Positions 1 through 11,933 of a stretch of 64,000 nucleotides of DNA are shown here, piece by piece. Every line of letters begins with the position of its first letter. The first letter of the stretch is position 1. The notes under the pieces were generated by a model, which had not been told where the DNA came from, did no database searches, and was given only the letters and a program-made list of their open reading frames with translations. This DNA comes from Mycobacterium sp. 852002-10029_SCH5224772 (GTDB lineage Bacteria > Actinomycetota > Actinomycetes > Mycobacteriales > Mycobacteriaceae), in contig NZ_LZHT01000027.1 of NCBI RefSeq assembly GCF_001667315.1, forward strand, positions 1 through 64,000. Direction: 5' to 3'. A program made the translations under genes and the position numbers.

Positions 1-291
1 CTGGATGACGACGCCCACGAGCTGGCGCAACGGCAGCGCTACGAGCGGCGCCGGGCCGCCCTGATGCCCGCGCTGCGTTCGGCCGGCTTTGCGGTCGACT
101 ATTCCGAAGCCGGCCTCTATCTCTGGGTCACCCGCGGCGAGCCGTGCCACGACACCGTCGCGTGGCTGGCGCAGCGCGGCATCCTGGTGGCGCCCGGTGA
201 TTTCTACGGCCCGCGCGGCGCTCAGCACGTGCGGGTTGCGCTGACGGCCAGCGATGAGCGGATCGCGGCCGCGGTGCGCCGGCTCGCCTAG
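1..291 (+). CDS. dapC: Aminotransferase DapC-like, C-terminal part (5' truncated by window)
   Basis: An open frame runs from base 1 to a TAG at 289-291, giving the last 96 residues of a protein that starts outside the window. The end has the fold-type I aminotransferase tail pattern, with a GLYLW strand followed by a GILVAPGDFYG segment that usually closes over the substrate carboxylate. Its position just upstream of a MAS-type pks gene matches the Rv1178 (succinyl-DAP aminotransferase DapC) neighbourhood in M. tuberculosis, as recalled. The enzyme would be PLP-dependent and act in cytosolic lysine/diaminopimelate synthesis; dapD and dapE lie further along this window. The lysine that binds PLP is not visible, so the exact substrate is inferred from synteny. 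Confidence 0.8.
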   Translation: MDDDAHELAQRQRYERRRAALMPALRSAGFAVDYSEAGLYLWVTRGEPCHDTVAWLAQRGILVAPGDFYGPRGAQHVRVALTASDERIAAAVRRLA

Positions 292-403
292 CCCGGGCGA
301 TCTGAACCTACCCGGCGACGATGCGCGCCGCCTCGCGGCGCGAACGTGCACAATGCATCGTTAGGCGTTTCACGTTCTTGAACCTCGGGTAAGGACGGTG
401 CTT

Positions 404-2767
404 GTGACCAGTTCGACCGGCAAGCTGCGCATCCCGCTGTCGTTCGGGGATGTCGCCCGGCGTGTGTTCTTGGGAAAGCCGCTGATCACTGAGGACATCG
501 CCTCCGAGAAATTGTCCAATGGCGTTGCGCTGGGCGCGCTTTCGCCGGACGCGGTCTCATCGGTCGCCTACGGCCCCGAGCAGATCCTGATCGAATTGCT
601 GCCCCACGCGGGGTTGGCCGCGTTCCTGCTGTTGCTCCCGATCACCGGCGTCATCCTGTTCATCCTGGTGTTGGTGGCCGCCTCGTACCGGCAGGTGGTG
701 ATGGCCTACACCCGGGCCGGCGGCTCCTATATCGTCGCGCGCGACAACTTCGGCCCCCGGGTCGCGCAGATCGCCGCCGCGGCGCTGCTGATCGACTATG
801 TGGTGACCGTGGCGGTGCAATCGGCGGCCGGGACGGTGGCGGTGGTCTCGGCGATCCCCGCGTTGGGCCCCTACAGCCTCGCGATCACCGTCGGCGTGGT
901 GCTGATCATCTGCTACGCGAACCTGCGTGGATTGCGGGAGGCGGGAATGCCGTTCGCGGTCGCGACCTACTCCTTCATAGCCATGGTCGGGCTGACCATC
1001 CTCGTCGGCGTGGTCCGCGTGATGACCGGGGGATTACCGGTCTACGATCCCGCGCACACGCCCGGCGCCGTACCGGTTCATCAGGGCAACGGGCTGGTGC
1101 TGGGCGCGACCATCCTGGTGTTGCTGCGTGCGTTCGCCAACGGAGGTTCGTCGCTGACCGGGGTCGAGGCCATCTCCAACACGGTCGACTATTTCCGAAA
1201 GCCCCAGGGCCGCAACGCGCGCCGGGTGCTGACCGCGATGGCCATCATCCTGGGCTTCCTGCTGGCCGGTGTCGCCTACCTGGCCCACGTCACCCACGCC
1301 ACGCCGTATCTGACCGAATATCCGTCGGTGTTGTCGCAGATCGGCCGCGCCGTCTACGGCAACGGCACGCTCGGCGACGTGTTCTACGTGCTGGTCCAGG
1401 CGTCGACCGCGGCCATCTTGTTCACCGGCGCAAACACCAGTTTCAACGGATTCCCGGCGTTGGCGAGCTTCGTCGCCGACGACCGCTTCCTGCCCAGGCA
1501 GCTGACGAAACGTGGTCACCGCCTAGTGTTTTCGAACGGAATCATCACGCTGACGGCGCTGTCGATCGCGTTGCTGGTGGTGACCGGCGGCTCGGTCAGC
1601 GCGCTGGTCCCTTTCTACGCGATCGGCGTGTTCACCGGGTTCTCGATGGCCGGCTACGGCATGACCAAACACCATGTGACGCATCGCGAACCGGGATGGC
1701 GACACCGGCTGATGATCAACCTGTCCGCGGCGATCCTGTCGACGATCGTGGTGGGCATCTTCGCGGTGGCGAAGTTCACCGAGGGCGCCTGGTTGGTGGT
1801 CGTCGTGTTCCCGGTGCTGGTGTTCGTGCTGACGCGGCTGAACCGCGAATACCGCGCCGAGGCAGCCATTCTCGAGATGTTCCGCACCGACCGCCCGGAA
1901 TTGGTGAAGTACGCGCGGCACAAGGTGCTGGTGTTTGTCGACTCGGTCGACCTGGCGGTCATCGAAGCGTTGCGCTACGGCCGGGGCCTGCGGGCCGACG
2001 AACTGGTTGCCGTGCACTTCATGGTCGACCCGGCCCACGCCGCGCAACTGCGAAGCCGTTGGGACCACTTCGGTCTGGACACTCCGCTACGGATCGTGGA
2101 CTGCCCCGACCGGCGGATCAGCAGGTCCGCGCAGCTGCTGGTCGCCAAGGCGCGCGACGAACACCCCGACACCAACGTCACGGTCCTCCTGCCGCGGCGG
2201 ACATTCGCGTGGCTGTTCGGCCGGCTGCTGCACGACCGGACTGCGGACAAGGTCGCCCAGGCCGTCAGCCTCATCCCCGACGCCGCGGCGACGATCGTGC
2301 CCTACGACGTGGAATCGCGGATCAGAGAGGCCTACCCCGACTCGTTCGAGCAGCGCATCGGGCAAGAGATCGACAAGATCCAGACCTGGGTGTCCCAGGA
2401 CGAGGACGAGAAGGTCGACGCCTACGAACACCCCGAAGGGCCGTCGTCGGTGATCATGGTGGCCGGACTGATCTCCGGGCAACGCGCCACCATCGAGGGA
2501 CGTGTCAGCGAGGTCGAAGACGTCGCCGAACGGGGGCGAACGCGACGGCAGATCGTCGTGGGGGACAGCAGCGGGGAAATCACGGTGACCTTCCGCCCCG
2601 GACGCGGGGGCGCCGACATCCAGCCCGGTCAACTGTTGCGGATCAGCGGCAAGGCCCGCCAGGCCGCCCAGCGTTCCCTGTCGATGGTCGATCCGGAGTA
2701 TCAGGTCATCGAAGATCCGGCGAAGGAAGCCGAGTCCGGGGCCTCGGAACAAGCCGACCAGTCTTAG
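404..2767 (+). CDS. APC-superfamily permease with C-terminal OB-fold-like domain
   Basis: The first ~480 of about 787 residues contain roughly a dozen hydrophobic segments and an N-terminal glycine/alanine-rich SPDAVSSVAYGPE stretch. This pattern is typical of the large APC-type amino-acid or potassium permeases of actinobacteria. A ~200-residue soluble domain follows. The last ~90 residues (from about 695) look like an OB-fold of the nucleic-acid-binding type (ISGQRATIEGRVSEVED, then VVGDSSGEITVTF), which is unusual on a permease. The GTG at 404 is preferred because AAGGA at 391-395 lies 8 bases away; a GTG at 398 is only 2 bases from it. Substrate is unknown. The gene stands alone between dapC and the pks gene. 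Family assignment is secure; the domain call at the end is pattern-based. Confidence 0.8.
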   Translation: MTSSTGKLRIPLSFGDVARRVFLGKPLITEDIASEKLSNGVALGALSPDAVSSVAYGPEQILIELLPHAGLAAFLLLLPITGVILFILVLVAASYRQVVMAYTRAGGSYIVARDNFGPRVAQIAAAALLIDYVVTVAVQSAAGTVAVVSAIPALGPYSLAITVGVVLIICYANLRGLREAGMPFAVATYSFIAMVGLTILVGVVRVMTGGLPVYDPAHTPGAVPVHQGNGLVLGATILVLLRAFANGGSSLTGVEAISNTVDYFRKPQGRNARRVLTAMAIILGFLLAGVAYLAHVTHATPYLTEYPSVLSQIGRAVYGNGTLGDVFYVLVQASTAAILFTGANTSFNGFPALASFVADDRFLPRQLTKRGHRLVFSNGIITLTALSIALLVVTGGSVSALVPFYAIGVFTGFSMAGYGMTKHHVTHREPGWRHRLMINLSAAILSTIVVGIFAVAKFTEGAWLVVVVFPVLVFVLTRLNREYRAEAAILEMFRTDRPELVKYARHKVLVFVDSVDLAVIEALRYGRGLRADELVAVHFMVDPAHAAQLRSRWDHFGLDTPLRIVDCPDRRISRSAQLLVAKARDEHPDTNVTVLLPRRTFAWLFGRLLHDRTADKVAQAVSLIPDAAATIVPYDVESRIREAYPDSFEQRIGQEIDKIQTWVSQDEDEKVDAYEHPEGPSSVIMVAGLISGQRATIEGRVSEVEDVAERGRTRRQIVVGDSSGEITVTFRPGRGGADIQPGQLLRISGKARQAAQRSLSMVDPEYQVIEDPAKEAESGASEQADQS

Positions 2768-2980
2768 TCCTGGCGTCCGTGCGGCGGGGCGGCCGCGATA
2801 CCGCGCGAAATGTGTTGAGACTAAGGCGGTTTCGCTGATCCCGCGGGGCCATGGCGGCGGGCGCGCCGCGGTGCCGGTGGGGGTGAAGACTACGCAATTG
2901 CGAAGTCACGGCGTGGGTTTCACGACACCGGGGCGGCTACGGGGGCGGCTCTGTAACCCTTCAGGATCCTTTCTGGTACG

Positions 2981-3037
2981 CCGAACCGAATTGCTTAATC
3001 CCGCTAACTGACGCGGTTCGGGTAGGTAAACTGACGC
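2981..3037. promoter_or_regulatory. Inverted and direct repeats upstream of the pks gene
   Basis: The 353-base gap 2768-3120 before the pks gene carries no convincing gene. It holds an inverted repeat with 8-base arms, CCGAACCG at 2981-2988 and CGGTTCGG at 3014-3021. A 9-base direct repeat AACTGACGC lies at 3006-3014 and 3029-3037, a 23-base (about two-turn) spacing. The first direct-repeat copy abuts the second arm of the inverted repeat. This looks like a regulator-binding region for the PKS, but no regulator is identified and no promoter hexamers are convincing. Confidence 0.35.
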
Positions 3038-3120
3038 CTGCACAATTACGCCTGAACACGTGAGAAAGACGGTGCGCGGCGACGCTCACGGGCCGCTGGG
3101 CGAGAACAGGGGGCTGCACG

Positions 3121-6100
3121 TTGCGTGCCGCGAACGCCACACCCGTGGCCGTCATCGGAATGGCCTGCCGGCTTCCCGGCGGGATCGATTCCCCGCAGCG
3201 CCTCTGGGAGGCGTTGCTGCGCGGCGACGATTTCGTGGGCGAGATTCCCGCCGACCGGTGGGACGCGGACCTGTTCTACGACCCCGAGCCCGGGGTGCCC
3301 GGCCGATCGGTGACCCGGTGGGGGGCGTTCCTCGACGACGTCGGGGGCTTTGACTGCGATTTCTTCGGGATGACCGAGCGTGAGGCCACCGCGATCGACC
3401 CGCAACACCGCTTGCTACTGGAGACGTCGTGGGACGCCGTCGAGCATGCCGGCCTCGACCCCGCGTCCCTGGCCCAAACGCAGACCGGCGTGTTCGTCGG
3501 CCTGACGCACGGCGACTACGAACTGCTGTCCGCCGACTGCGGCGCGGCCGAAGGGCCGTACGGATTCACCGGCACCAGCAACAGCTTCGCGTCCGGGCGG
3601 GTCGCCTACACGCTGGGGCTGCACGGCCCCGCGGTCACGGTGGACACGGCGTGCTCGTCCGGGCTGATGGCCGTCCACCAAGCGTGCGGCAGCCTGGGGA
3701 GCGGCGAAAGCGACCTCACCCTGGCCGGTGGTGTGGTGGTGACCCTGGAACCCCGGAAGTCCGTATCGGGTTCGTTGCAAGGCATGTTGTCGCCGACCGG
3801 CCGCTGCCACGCGTTCGACGTGCAGGCCGACGGCTTCGTGTCCGGCGAGGGCTGCGTCATGCTGCTGCTCAAGCGGCTCGACGACGCGCGGCGCGACGGC
3901 GATCGCATCCTGGCGGTGCTGCGCGGCACGGCCGCCAACCACGACGGCCGCACCGTGAACGTCGCGGCGCCCTCGGAGACGGCTCAGATCGCCGTCTACC
4001 GAACGGCGTTGGGCGTGGCGGGCGTCGACGCGTCCACGGTCGGCTACGTCGAGGCGCACGGCACCGGCACCCCGGTCGGCGATCCGATCGAATTCTCCAG
4101 CCTGGCAGCCGTGTACGGAACCGACGGGCCCTGCGTGCTGGGGTCGGTGAAGACCAATTTCGGCCACATGCAATCGACGTCCGGGCCGCTGGGGTTGTTG
4201 AAGGCGATCCTGGCGCTGCGGCACGGTGTGGTGCCGCAGAATCTGCATTTCACCCGGCTGCCCGATGAGATGGCCCGGGTCAACACGGAACTCTTTGTGC
4301 CGCAGGTCAATACACCGTGGCCCAGCACCGCCCCTCATCCGCGCCGCGCCGCGGTGTCGTCCTATGGGATGTCCGGCACCAACGTGCACGCCGTCTTGGA
4401 GCAGGCGCCGGCGGAAACCCCCACCCGGGCGCCCGATGCGTCGGCGGCGCCCCAAGCCGAGGGGCCACTGCTGTTTCCCGTGTCGTCCACGTCGGCAGAG
4501 CAGCTCCGCGTCACGGCCGCTCGCCTAGAGGCCTGGCTCGACGAGCGGCGCAGTGCCCCTCCCGACGGCGGCAGCGACACCGGCCTGCGGGACCTGGGCT
4601 ACACGCTGTCGCGCCGCCGCGCGCACCGGCCGGTGCGGACGGTGGTGTCCGCGAACAGTTTCGACGGGTTGCGCGCGGGACTCCGCGCACTCGCCGACAG
4701 CGACATTCCGTACCAGCCGACCGTGGGACAAGACGATCGCGGGCCGGTGTGGGTGTTCTCCGGACAGGGTTCGCAATGGTCGCAGATGGGCGCCGAACTG
4801 CTGGCCAGGGAACCGGTGTTCGCCGCGACGATCGCCGCCGTCGAACCGTTGATCGCCGCAGAATCAGGGTTTTCGGTCACCCGGGCCATGTCGGCGCCGG
4901 AGACGGTGACCGGCATCGACAAAGTCCAGCCGACGATTTTCGCCATGCACGTCGCGCTCGCCGAAACGATGAAGTCCTACGGGGTGCGCCCCGGCGCCGT
5001 CATCGGACATTCGTTCGGCGAATCCGCGGCGGCCGTGGTCGCCGGCGGGTTATCGCTCGACGACGGCGTGAAGGTCATCTGCCGCCGCTCGCGGCTGATG
5101 GCGCGACTCGCCGGAAGCGGCGCCATGGCGTCGGTGGAACTGCCTGGGCAACAAGTGCTTTCGGAACTGTCCATCCGCGGGATCTCCGACGTCGTGCTCT
5201 CCGTGGTCGCCTCACCGACATCGACGGTCGTCGGCGGTGACGCCGAGGCGATCCGTGAGCTGGTCGCGGCCTGGCAGGAGCAGGACGTGCTGGCGCGCGA
5301 GGTCGCGGTGGATGTCGCCTCGCATTCACCGCAGGTGGAGCCGATCATCGAGGAGCTGGTCGACGCCCTCGCGGAGCTGAAACCCACGGTGCCCGAAGTT
5401 CCGTACTACTCCGCCACCTTGTGGGACCCCCGCGAGCGGCCGTCGTTTCGCGCCGACTACTGGGCCGAAAACCTGCGGAACACGGTGCGATTCGCCGCGG
5501 CCGTGCAAGCAGCCCTCAAGGACGGGTTCCGCGTCTTCGGTGAGCTGGCGCCGCATCCGCTGCTGACCCACGCCGTCGAGCAGAACGCCGCCAACCTGGA
5601 CATGCCGATCGCCGCGCTCGCGGCCATGCGCCGCGAGCAGGGGCTGCCGGCCGGCTTGCGCGGCTTCGTCGCCGACGTGCACAGCGCCGGCGCGCTGGTG
5701 GACTTCTCCGTCCAATACCCCAGTGGGCGTCTGGTGGATGCGCCGCTGCCGACGTGGACGCACCGGCGGCTGATGCTCAGTCGCGAGTCGGTGGAGCAGG
5801 CCCACGGCGCCTCGCTCCAGGCCGTTCACCCGCTGCTTGGGGCGCATGTGCATCTGCGCGAGGAGCCCGAGCGACATGTGTGGCAGGGCGACGTCGGCAC
5901 CGACGCCCACCCGTGGCTCGCCGACCACCAAATCTACGGCGTCGCAGCGTTTCCCGGAGCCGCCTACTGCGAGATGGCGCTCGCGGCAGCCGGCGCGGCG
6001 CTCGGTGAACGCGCCGAGGTTCGCGACGGCACCTTCGAGCAGACGCTGTTACTGGCCGACCACACGCAGGCTTCCTCGACGGCGACGGTCACCGCACCCG

Positions 6101-9100
6101 GGGTGCTCGAGTTCACGGTGGACACGCACGAGGAAGGCGAACGCGTCCGCCGCGCCGGCGCGACCCTGCACGCTTCCGGCGCAGGCGCCGAGCCGTACCA
6201 ACCGCCCGCGCACGACCTGAAAACGCTGATCGCCGCCCACCCGTCCCGCATGGAGGGCGCCGAGCTGCGAAAGGCCTTCGACGCCGTGGGTATTCAGTAC
6301 GGTCCGGCGTTTGCCGGTCTGTCCGCGGTGCTGGTCGGCGACGGGGATATCACGACGGTGCTCGCGGAAGTGGCGCTGCCGGGGGCGATCCGCTCGCAGC
6401 AGTCGGCCTATTCCACGCACCCGGCTCTGCTCGACGCCTGCTTCCAGTCGGTCATTGTTGCGCCCGAGGTGCAAAAGGCCGGCGCCGGCGGCCTGCTGTT
6501 GCCGGTGGGGGTGCGCAGGCTGCGCAACTATCACTCGACGCGCAACGCGCACTACTGCCTGGCTCGGGTCACGTCCTCACGTCCCGGCGAGTGCGAGGCC
6601 GACGTCGACGTGCTGGACCAGTGCGGGGCGGTGCTGCTGACCGTCGAGGGGCTACGGCTGGCCGGCGGAACTTCCGAACACGAACACGCCCACCGGCTGC
6701 TCAACGAGCGGTTGTTGACCATCGAATGGGAGCCCCGCCAGCCGCCCGAGGCGGTGCAGGGCGGGTCGGAATCCTGGCTGCTGCTCAGCGCGTCCGATGC
6801 CGGGTCCGATGGTCACGACCGGTTGGCGACGCAACTCGCAGACGTCTTGAATTCCGATGGGGCGCAATGCACCACGGTGTCGGTGCCGCTCGGATCGGTG
6901 GACACCGCGCAGCTGCGTTCGCTGGTGTCCGGCGGCGGTGTGTCCGCCACCAACGGTCACGGGGCCCTCAAGGGGCTCACCGGTGTCGTCGTGGTGATCG
7001 GGGTAGCCGATGACCGCCCGGACGACCCGCGGGCCCGGCGACGCGGCCGGGACTACGTATCGCACCTCGCGACCATCGCCCGTGAGCTCTCGGAGCTTCC
7101 CGGGGAAGCGCCGCGACTTTTCGTCGTTACCCGCAACGCCGCGAGCGTGGTCGCCGGCGATGTGGCGAACCTGGCGCAGGCCGGGCTGCGTGGACTGATG
7201 CGGGTGATCGATTCGGAGCATCCGCATCTGAGCGCCACCCAGATCGACGTCGATGACGCCACCGAGCCCGAAAAGGTTGTGCTGCAACTGAAAAGCGGCT
7301 CGGAAGAAGATGAGACCGCTTGGCGCGACGGCCATTGGTACGCCGCGCGGCTGCGGCCCGGTCCGCTTCGTCCGGCCGAGCGGCGAACCACGATCGTCGA
7401 CCACGAGCGTGACGGCATGCGGCTGCAGATCCGCACTCCCGGTGATATGGAATCGCTGGAGTTCGCCGCGTTCGATCGGGTTCCGCCCGGACCGGGGGAG
7501 ATCGAGGTGGCGGTCACCTCGTCCACCGTCAACTTCGCCGATGTGCTCGTCGCGTTCGGGCGCTATCCGACGTTCGAGGGGTACCGGCAGCAGTTGGGCG
7601 GCGACTTCGCCGGCGTGGTGACCGCCGTCGGGCCGGGCGTCACCGAGCACCAGGTCGGCGACCACGTCGGCGGGATGTCGCGGAACGGATGCTGGGGCAC
7701 CTTCGTCATCGCCGACACCCAGCACGCGGTCACCCTGCCCGCCGAGGTACCGCTGCAAGACGCGGCCGCGGTGCCGACCGCTTCGGCGACCGCCTGGTAC
7801 GGCCTGCACGACTTGGCCCGCATCGCACCGGCGGACAAAGTGCTGATCCACTCCGGCACCGGCGGCGTCGGGCAGGCGGCGATCGCGATCGCCCGGGCCG
7901 CGGGTTGTGAGATCTTCGCGACCGCGGGCAGCCCACAGCGCCGGCAGCTGTTGCGCGACATGGGCATCGAGCACGTCTACGACTCACGCAGCACGGAATT
8001 CGCCGACCAGATTCGCCGCGACACCGACGGCTACGGCGTCGACGTGGTGCTCAACTCGCTGCCCGGCGCGGCGCAGCGCGCGGGCATCGAACTGCTGGCG
8101 CTGGGCGGGCGCTTCATCGAATTGGGCAAGCGCGACATCTATGGCGACAGCCGTCTCGGACTGTTCCCGTTCCGCCGCAACCTCTCGTTGTTCGCCGTCG
8201 ACCTGGCGCTGTTGACTTTCAGTCACCCGCACACCGTGCGGCGCTTGCTGACCACGGTGTATGAACGCACCGCGGCGGGGGAATTGCCATTGCCGCGCAG
8301 CACGCGCTATCCGATCCACGACGCGGCCGCCGCGGTGCGTCTGGTCGCCGCCGCCGGGCACACCGGCAAGGTGGTGCTCGACGTGCCGCGCGCGGGCAGC
8401 AGCGTGGCGGTAATGCCACCGGAAAAGTTCCGGCCGTTCCGCGCCGACGGCGCCTACGTCATCACCGGCGGGATCGGCGGATTGGGGCTGTTCCTGGCCG
8501 GCGAGATGGCGTCGCGAGGCGGCGCAGCGGGTTGTGGGCGGATCGTGCTCAATTCCCGCTCGCAGCCCAACGAGCAAGCGCGCCAAGCCATCGAGCGCCT
8601 TCGTGCCGCGGGGGCCGACATCGCGGTGGAGTGCGGGGATGTCGCCGAACCGCGGACGGCCGAGCGCCTGGTGGCGTGCGCGACGGCCACCGGGCTGCCG
8701 GTGCGGGGGGTGCTGCACGCCGCGGCCGTCGTCGAGGACGCCACGCTGGCGAACGTCACCGATGAGCTCATCGACCGGTGCTGGGCGCCAAAGGTGCACG
8801 GCGCGTGGAACCTTCACCAAGCCACCGCGGGGGAGCCACTGGATTGGTTCTGTTGCTTCTCGTCGGCCGCCGCGCTGGTGGGTTCGCCGGGGCAGGGCGC
8901 CTATGCCGCGGCCAACAGCTGGCTGGACGCGTTTGCCTACTGGCGCCGCGCTCAGGGCCTGCCGACCACCGCGATCGCGTGGGGGGCGTGGTCGGAGGTC
9001 GGCCGCGCCACCGCCCTGGCCGAAGGCGCCGGCGTGGCGATCACTCCGGCCGAGGGGTTCCGCGCATTCGAGACGCTGCTGCGCTATGACCGCCCCTACT

Positions 9101-9492
9101 GCGGCTACGCCCCGATCACGGGCACGCCGTGGTTGACCTCGTTGGCGCAACGCAGCCGCTTCGCCGAAGCGTTCGGATCGATGGGGCTCGGCAAACCGGA
9201 CACGGGCAAGTTTCTGGCCGAGCTGCAGGCCTTGCCGCGCGAGGAATGGCCGTCGGCCATCCGGCGGCTGGTATCCGGTCAAATCAGCCTATTGTTGCGG
9301 CGCACAATCGATCCCGACCGCCCGCTATCCGACTACGGCCTGGATTCGCTGGGGAACCTGGAACTGCGGACCCGCATCGAAACCGAGACGGGCGTGCGCA
9401 TCAGCCCCACCAAGATCACCACCGTCCGCGGTGTGGCGGACCACTTATGCGACGAGCTGGCGGGTTTGGAAGCGGCGCCGTCGGCATCCTGA
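3121..9492 (+). CDS. Mycocerosic-acid-synthase-type iterative polyketide synthase
   Basis: 2123 residues, the usual size of Mas/Pks2/Pks3-4-type enzymes, which elongate fatty acyl chains with methylmalonyl-CoA and fully reduce them to methyl-branched lipids. Domain order is KS-AT-DH-ER-KR-ACP. The KS nucleophile is C178 in VDTACSSG, with AHGTGT and KTNFGH histidine motifs. The AT serine is S631 (GHSFGE); VASH at 732-735 is the form seen in MAS-type methylmalonyl ATs. DH has H936 in HxxxGxxxxP and D1105. The ER nucleotide loop is near 1577-1586, the KR loop GGIGGLG at 1783-1789 with Y1928, and the ACP attachment serine is S2076 (GLDSL). All catalytic residues looked for are present. The TTG start at 3121 gives the conserved beginning before [12 protein letters not shown]. 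It is positional counterpart of pks3/pks4 (Rv1180/Rv1181); product chain unknown. Confidence 0.93.
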   Translation: MRAANATPVAVIGMACRLPGGIDSPQRLWEALLRGDDFVGEIPADRWDADLFYDPEPGVPGRSVTRWGAFLDDVGGFDCDFFGMTEREATAIDPQHRLLLETSWDAVEHAGLDPASLAQTQTGVFVGLTHGDYELLSADCGAAEGPYGFTGTSNSFASGRVAYTLGLHGPAVTVDTACSSGLMAVHQACGSLGSGESDLTLAGGVVVTLEPRKSVSGSLQGMLSPTGRCHAFDVQADGFVSGEGCVMLLLKRLDDARRDGDRILAVLRGTAANHDGRTVNVAAPSETAQIAVYRTALGVAGVDASTVGYVEAHGTGTPVGDPIEFSSLAAVYGTDGPCVLGSVKTNFGHMQSTSGPLGLLKAILALRHGVVPQNLHFTRLPDEMARVNTELFVPQVNTPWPSTAPHPRRAAVSSYGMSGTNVHAVLEQAPAETPTRAPDASAAPQAEGPLLFPVSSTSAEQLRVTAARLEAWLDERRSAPPDGGSDTGLRDLGYTLSRRRAHRPVRTVVSANSFDGLRAGLRALADSDIPYQPTVGQDDRGPVWVFSGQGSQWSQMGAELLAREPVFAATIAAVEPLIAAESGFSVTRAMSAPETVTGIDKVQPTIFAMHVALAETMKSYGVRPGAVIGHSFGESAAAVVAGGLSLDDGVKVICRRSRLMARLAGSGAMASVELPGQQVLSELSIRGISDVVLSVVASPTSTVVGGDAEAIRELVAAWQEQDVLAREVAVDVASHSPQVEPIIEELVDALAELKPTVPEVPYYSATLWDPRERPSFRADYWAENLRNTVRFAAAVQAALKDGFRVFGELAPHPLLTHAVEQNAANLDMPIAALAAMRREQGLPAGLRGFVADVHSAGALVDFSVQYPSGRLVDAPLPTWTHRRLMLSRESVEQAHGASLQAVHPLLGAHVHLREEPERHVWQGDVGTDAHPWLADHQIYGVAAFPGAAYCEMALAAAGAALGERAEVRDGTFEQTLLLADHTQASSTATVTAPGVLEFTVDTHEEGERVRRAGATLHASGAGAEPYQPPAHDLKTLIAAHPSRMEGAELRKAFDAVGIQYGPAFAGLSAVLVGDGDITTVLAEVALPGAIRSQQSAYSTHPALLDACFQSVIVAPEVQKAGAGGLLLPVGVRRLRNYHSTRNAHYCLARVTSSRPGECEADVDVLDQCGAVLLTVEGLRLAGGTSEHEHAHRLLNERLLTIEWEPRQPPEAVQGGSESWLLLSASDAGSDGHDRLATQLADVLNSDGAQCTTVSVPLGSVDTAQLRSLVSGGGVSATNGHGALKGLTGVVVVIGVADDRPDDPRARRRGRDYVSHLATIARELSELPGEAPRLFVVTRNAASVVAGDVANLAQAGLRGLMRVIDSEHPHLSATQIDVDDATEPEKVVLQLKSGSEEDETAWRDGHWYAARLRPGPLRPAERRTTIVDHERDGMRLQIRTPGDMESLEFAAFDRVPPGPGEIEVAVTSSTVNFADVLVAFGRYPTFEGYRQQLGGDFAGVVTAVGPGVTEHQVGDHVGGMSRNGCWGTFVIADTQHAVTLPAEVPLQDAAAVPTASATAWYGLHDLARIAPADKVLIHSGTGGVGQAAIAIARAAGCEIFATAGSPQRRQLLRDMGIEHVYDSRSTEFADQIRRDTDGYGVDVVLNSLPGAAQRAGIELLALGGRFIELGKRDIYGDSRLGLFPFRRNLSLFAVDLALLTFSHPHTVRRLLTTVYERTAAGELPLPRSTRYPIHDAAAAVRLVAAAGHTGKVVLDVPRAGSSVAVMPPEKFRPFRADGAYVITGGIGGLGLFLAGEMASRGGAAGCGRIVLNSRSQPNEQARQAIERLRAAGADIAVECGDVAEPRTAERLVACATATGLPVRGVLHAAAVVEDATLANVTDELIDRCWAPKVHGAWNLHQATAGEPLDWFCCFSSAAALVGSPGQGAYAAANSWLDAFAYWRRAQGLPTTAIAWGAWSEVGRATALAEGAGVAITPAEGFRAFETLLRYDRPYCGYAPITGTPWLTSLAQRSRFAEAFGSMGLGKPDTGKFLAELQALPREEWPSAIRRLVSGQISLLLRRTIDPDRPLSDYGLDSLGNLELRTRIETETGVRISPTKITTVRGVADHLCDELAGLEAAPSAS

Positions 9493-9505
9493 CTCGCGGG
9501 TGTCG

Positions 9506-10666
9506 CTACCCGCCGTATGCCGGGCGCGGCATCTTGAAGATGCGACGTCCGTTGCGCAACACCGGGACACCGGCGGCCTGACCCGCGGTGCGGGCCGCGG
9601 GCATGGGTCCCGGGACGGTGGATGGGTCCGCCACCGCCGCCGGCGCTACCCGAAATACATTGTCGGGCAACGGGGTCAGTCCCGCGCTGGCGGTGGGCGC
9701 TGGATTCGCGGCCATCCAGGCCTGCGGGACGGATAGCTTGCCCACCAGTGTCGCCCGGCCCAATCCGCCCAGCACAGGACCGCGGACGGCCGCGATCTCC
9801 GGCGCAGTGGGCGCCGCGATGTCCGGCACAATGGGCACATCGCCCTCTGCGGCCTTGGCGGCCTGGATATCGGAAAGGTCGAGCCCGTACCCCAATTGCC
9901 CCCACCCTAACAATGTGCGGGCGCCCGCCAAGAACGTCTGTCCCGGTGTGGTGACGAGTGTATTGAAGTCGTCGACCGAACTGATAAGGGACAGACCGGA
10001 TCCAGACCCCAGCACCTCGGCAGGCCCGCCCGAGGAAGCATTCGTGAACAGGCCCGAGACCAGCGCGGCCCGGGCCTGACCCGCGGACGTACTCGCGGCT
10101 TGGTTGACCGCAGCGGCCTGGGCCGATTGGCCGTGCGCGTTCGTGGTGCGGGGTGGCTGGGCGAACGGCGTGAGGGTGGTGGCGGCCGACGACGATGCGG
10201 CGTAGCCGTACATGGCGGTGGCATCCTGCGCCCACATCTCGGCGTATGTGGTCTCTGTGGCCGCGATCGCCGCCGCGTTCTGTCCGAAGAAGTTGGTGGC
10301 GATCAGCATGAGGAGCTGAAGTCGGTTGGCGGCGACCACGTGTGGCGGCACCGTTGCGCCGAACGCCGCCTCATAAGCGGCCGCTGCGGCGCGTGCTTGT
10401 GCGGCGGCCTGCCCGGCCTGAGCCGCCGTGGTGAATGCCCACGCCACATACGGTTCGACCGCGGCCGCCATTGCCGTTGAAGCATCGCCGGACCACGCCC
10501 GTCCGCGCAGTTCCGACAGCGTGGCGGAGTAACCGGCGGCGTGCGACTCCAGTTGCGCTGCCAGCGCGTCCCACGCCGAAGCGGCGGCAGACATCGGGGC
10601 CGAGCCCGGCCCGGCATACATTCTGGCCGAATTGATCTCGGGCGGCAGCGCCCCGAAATCAATCAT
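9506..10666 (-). CDS. PPE family protein, SVP subfamily
   Basis: 386 residues beginning [13 protein letters not shown], the diagnostic PPE start, with a WSG turn at 58-60 in the helical PPE domain (about 1-180). The linker is alanine/threonine-rich. GKLSVPQAW at 309-317 is the GxxSVPxxW motif of the SVP subfamily, and the tail ends [12 protein letters not shown] proteins are type VII secretion substrates, usually exported as heterodimers with a PE protein; no PE gene is adjacent here. ATG at 10666 is chosen because AAAGGA precedes it by 6 bases; an upstream in-frame start at 10720 lacks this. It lies convergent to the pks gene, 13 bases from its stop, and 73 bases downstream of a second, similar PPE gene, a probable tandem duplicate. 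Confidence 0.92.
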   Translation of the reverse strand: MIDFGALPPEINSARMYAGPGSAPMSAAASAWDALAAQLESHAAGYSATLSELRGRAWSGDASTAMAAAVEPYVAWAFTTAAQAGQAAAQARAAAAAYEAAFGATVPPHVVAANRLQLLMLIATNFFGQNAAAIAATETTYAEMWAQDATAMYGYAASSSAATTLTPFAQPPRTTNAHGQSAQAAAVNQAASTSAGQARAALVSGLFTNASSGGPAEVLGSGSGLSLISSVDDFNTLVTTPGQTFLAGARTLLGWGQLGYGLDLSDIQAAKAAEGDVPIVPDIAAPTAPEIAAVRGPVLGGLGRATLVGKLSVPQAWMAANPAPTASAGLTPLPDNVFRVAPAAVADPSTVPGPMPAARTAGQAAGVPVLRNGRRIFKMPRPAYGG

Positions 10667-10739
10667 CGGCGATCCTTTCTGAACAACGCACGCTTGGTCG
10701 CTGCAGGTCCATGCCTGCACTGAAGAGTGGAACTAGTGG

Positions 10740-11933
10740 CTATCCGCCCGCGGAAGGACGCGGCATCTTGAATTGGCGTGGCGCCACACGCAAGACGTTG
10801 TTGACCGAGGGCCGCGACAAGAGCGCCGACGTGGCCCCAGCGCCCGCCGCGGGCGCCCCGCCCCACATATTGGTCGCCGGGCCTTCGTGCCATGACGGTC
10901 CACCGTCGAGCTCGGCGTCCGACAGCCAATGCGACTCGGCGACAGTGGAGATCGTCGGATTCGTCGCCGCCCAGCTTTGCGGGACCGACAATCGGCCTAC
11001 CGCCGTCGCGCTGCCCGTACTCGCCAGGGTCGGGCCGGCGACGCTCGCCGCGCCGGTCGAGACGCCGGCCGTCGCGGCGGGGGCGGCGGCTTTGACGGCT
11101 TCGCTCGCCGCCTGAAGATTGGCGCGGAAGGCCCCGGTGCCGAAGGTGCCCGCCGACGTGAAGGTGCGGCTCATGGCGTCGCCGAGGTTCACCGGCGCCG
11201 TCAGTGTGTTGAAGTTGTCGACCGCGTCGACCACGCCCGAGGGCGTGGGGCCACCCGGAGACCCCGGAGGACCCGATTCGGAGAGGGTTTGCAATTTCTG
11301 CGGCACGGTCGACATCGTCCGGGACAACGCGGCGTGAGATTGGGTCGCGGCCGAGCCGTTCGTGGCTTGGGCGACCGCGGCGGTTTGGGCGGGCTGCCCG
11401 TCGGCGTTGGTGGTCCGCGGAGGCTCGTGAAACTGCGTCAGCGCTGTCGCGCCCGACGACGTGGCGGCGTAGCCGTACATGGCGGCGGCATCCTGGGCCC
11501 ACATCTGTTCGTAGGCGCCTTCGGCCGCCCCGATCATCGCGGTGTTCTGCCCCAGAATATTGCTCGCGACCAGTTGCGCCAGGACGGTGCGGTTGGCCGT
11601 GACCAGCGCGGGCGGCACCGTCGCTCCGAAGGCGGCCTCGTAGGCGGCCGCCGCGCCCCGAGCCTGACTCGCGGCCTCCTCGGCTTGTGCCCCCGCGGTC
11701 GCCAGCCACGCCACGTACGGGGCGGCCGCGGTGGCCATCGCGGCGGAGGCGCTGCCGGTCCAGCTTTCGCCTTCGAGCTGGGCGATCACCGCGGCGTAAC
11801 CGCGCGACGCGGTCTCCAGCCCGTTGGCCAGTACGCCCCAGGCGGCCGCCGCGGCAACCATCGGCCCCGAGCCGGGACCGGCATACATTCTGGTCGAATT
11901 GATTTCTGGTGGCAGGGACCCGAAATCGAGCAT
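10740..11933 (-). CDS. PPE family protein, SVP subfamily (tandem paralogue)
   Basis: 397 residues starting [14 protein letters not shown], with a WTG turn near residue 58-60 and the helical PPE domain to about 180. GRLSVPQSW gives the SVP-subfamily motif, and the C-terminus [10 protein letters not shown] nearly repeats that of the next PPE gene downstream. Start ATG 11933 has GAGGAAG just upstream. Both PPE genes read on the minus strand and could be cotranscribed from the 11934-12706 gap. Function is not known. PPE-SVP proteins are secreted or cell-surface proteins of ESX systems, but no PE partner or ESX gene is in this cluster. Confidence 0.92.
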   Translation of the reverse strand: MLDFGSLPPEINSTRMYAGPGSGPMVAAAAAWGVLANGLETASRGYAAVIAQLEGESWTGSASAAMATAAAPYVAWLATAGAQAEEAASQARGAAAAYEAAFGATVPPALVTANRTVLAQLVASNILGQNTAMIGAAEGAYEQMWAQDAAAMYGYAATSSGATALTQFHEPPRTTNADGQPAQTAAVAQATNGSAATQSHAALSRTMSTVPQKLQTLSESGPPGSPGGPTPSGVVDAVDNFNTLTAPVNLGDAMSRTFTSAGTFGTGAFRANLQAASEAVKAAAPAATAGVSTGAASVAGPTLASTGSATAVGRLSVPQSWAATNPTISTVAESHWLSDAELDGGPSWHEGPATNMWGGAPAAGAGATSALLSRPSVNNVLRVAPRQFKMPRPSAGG

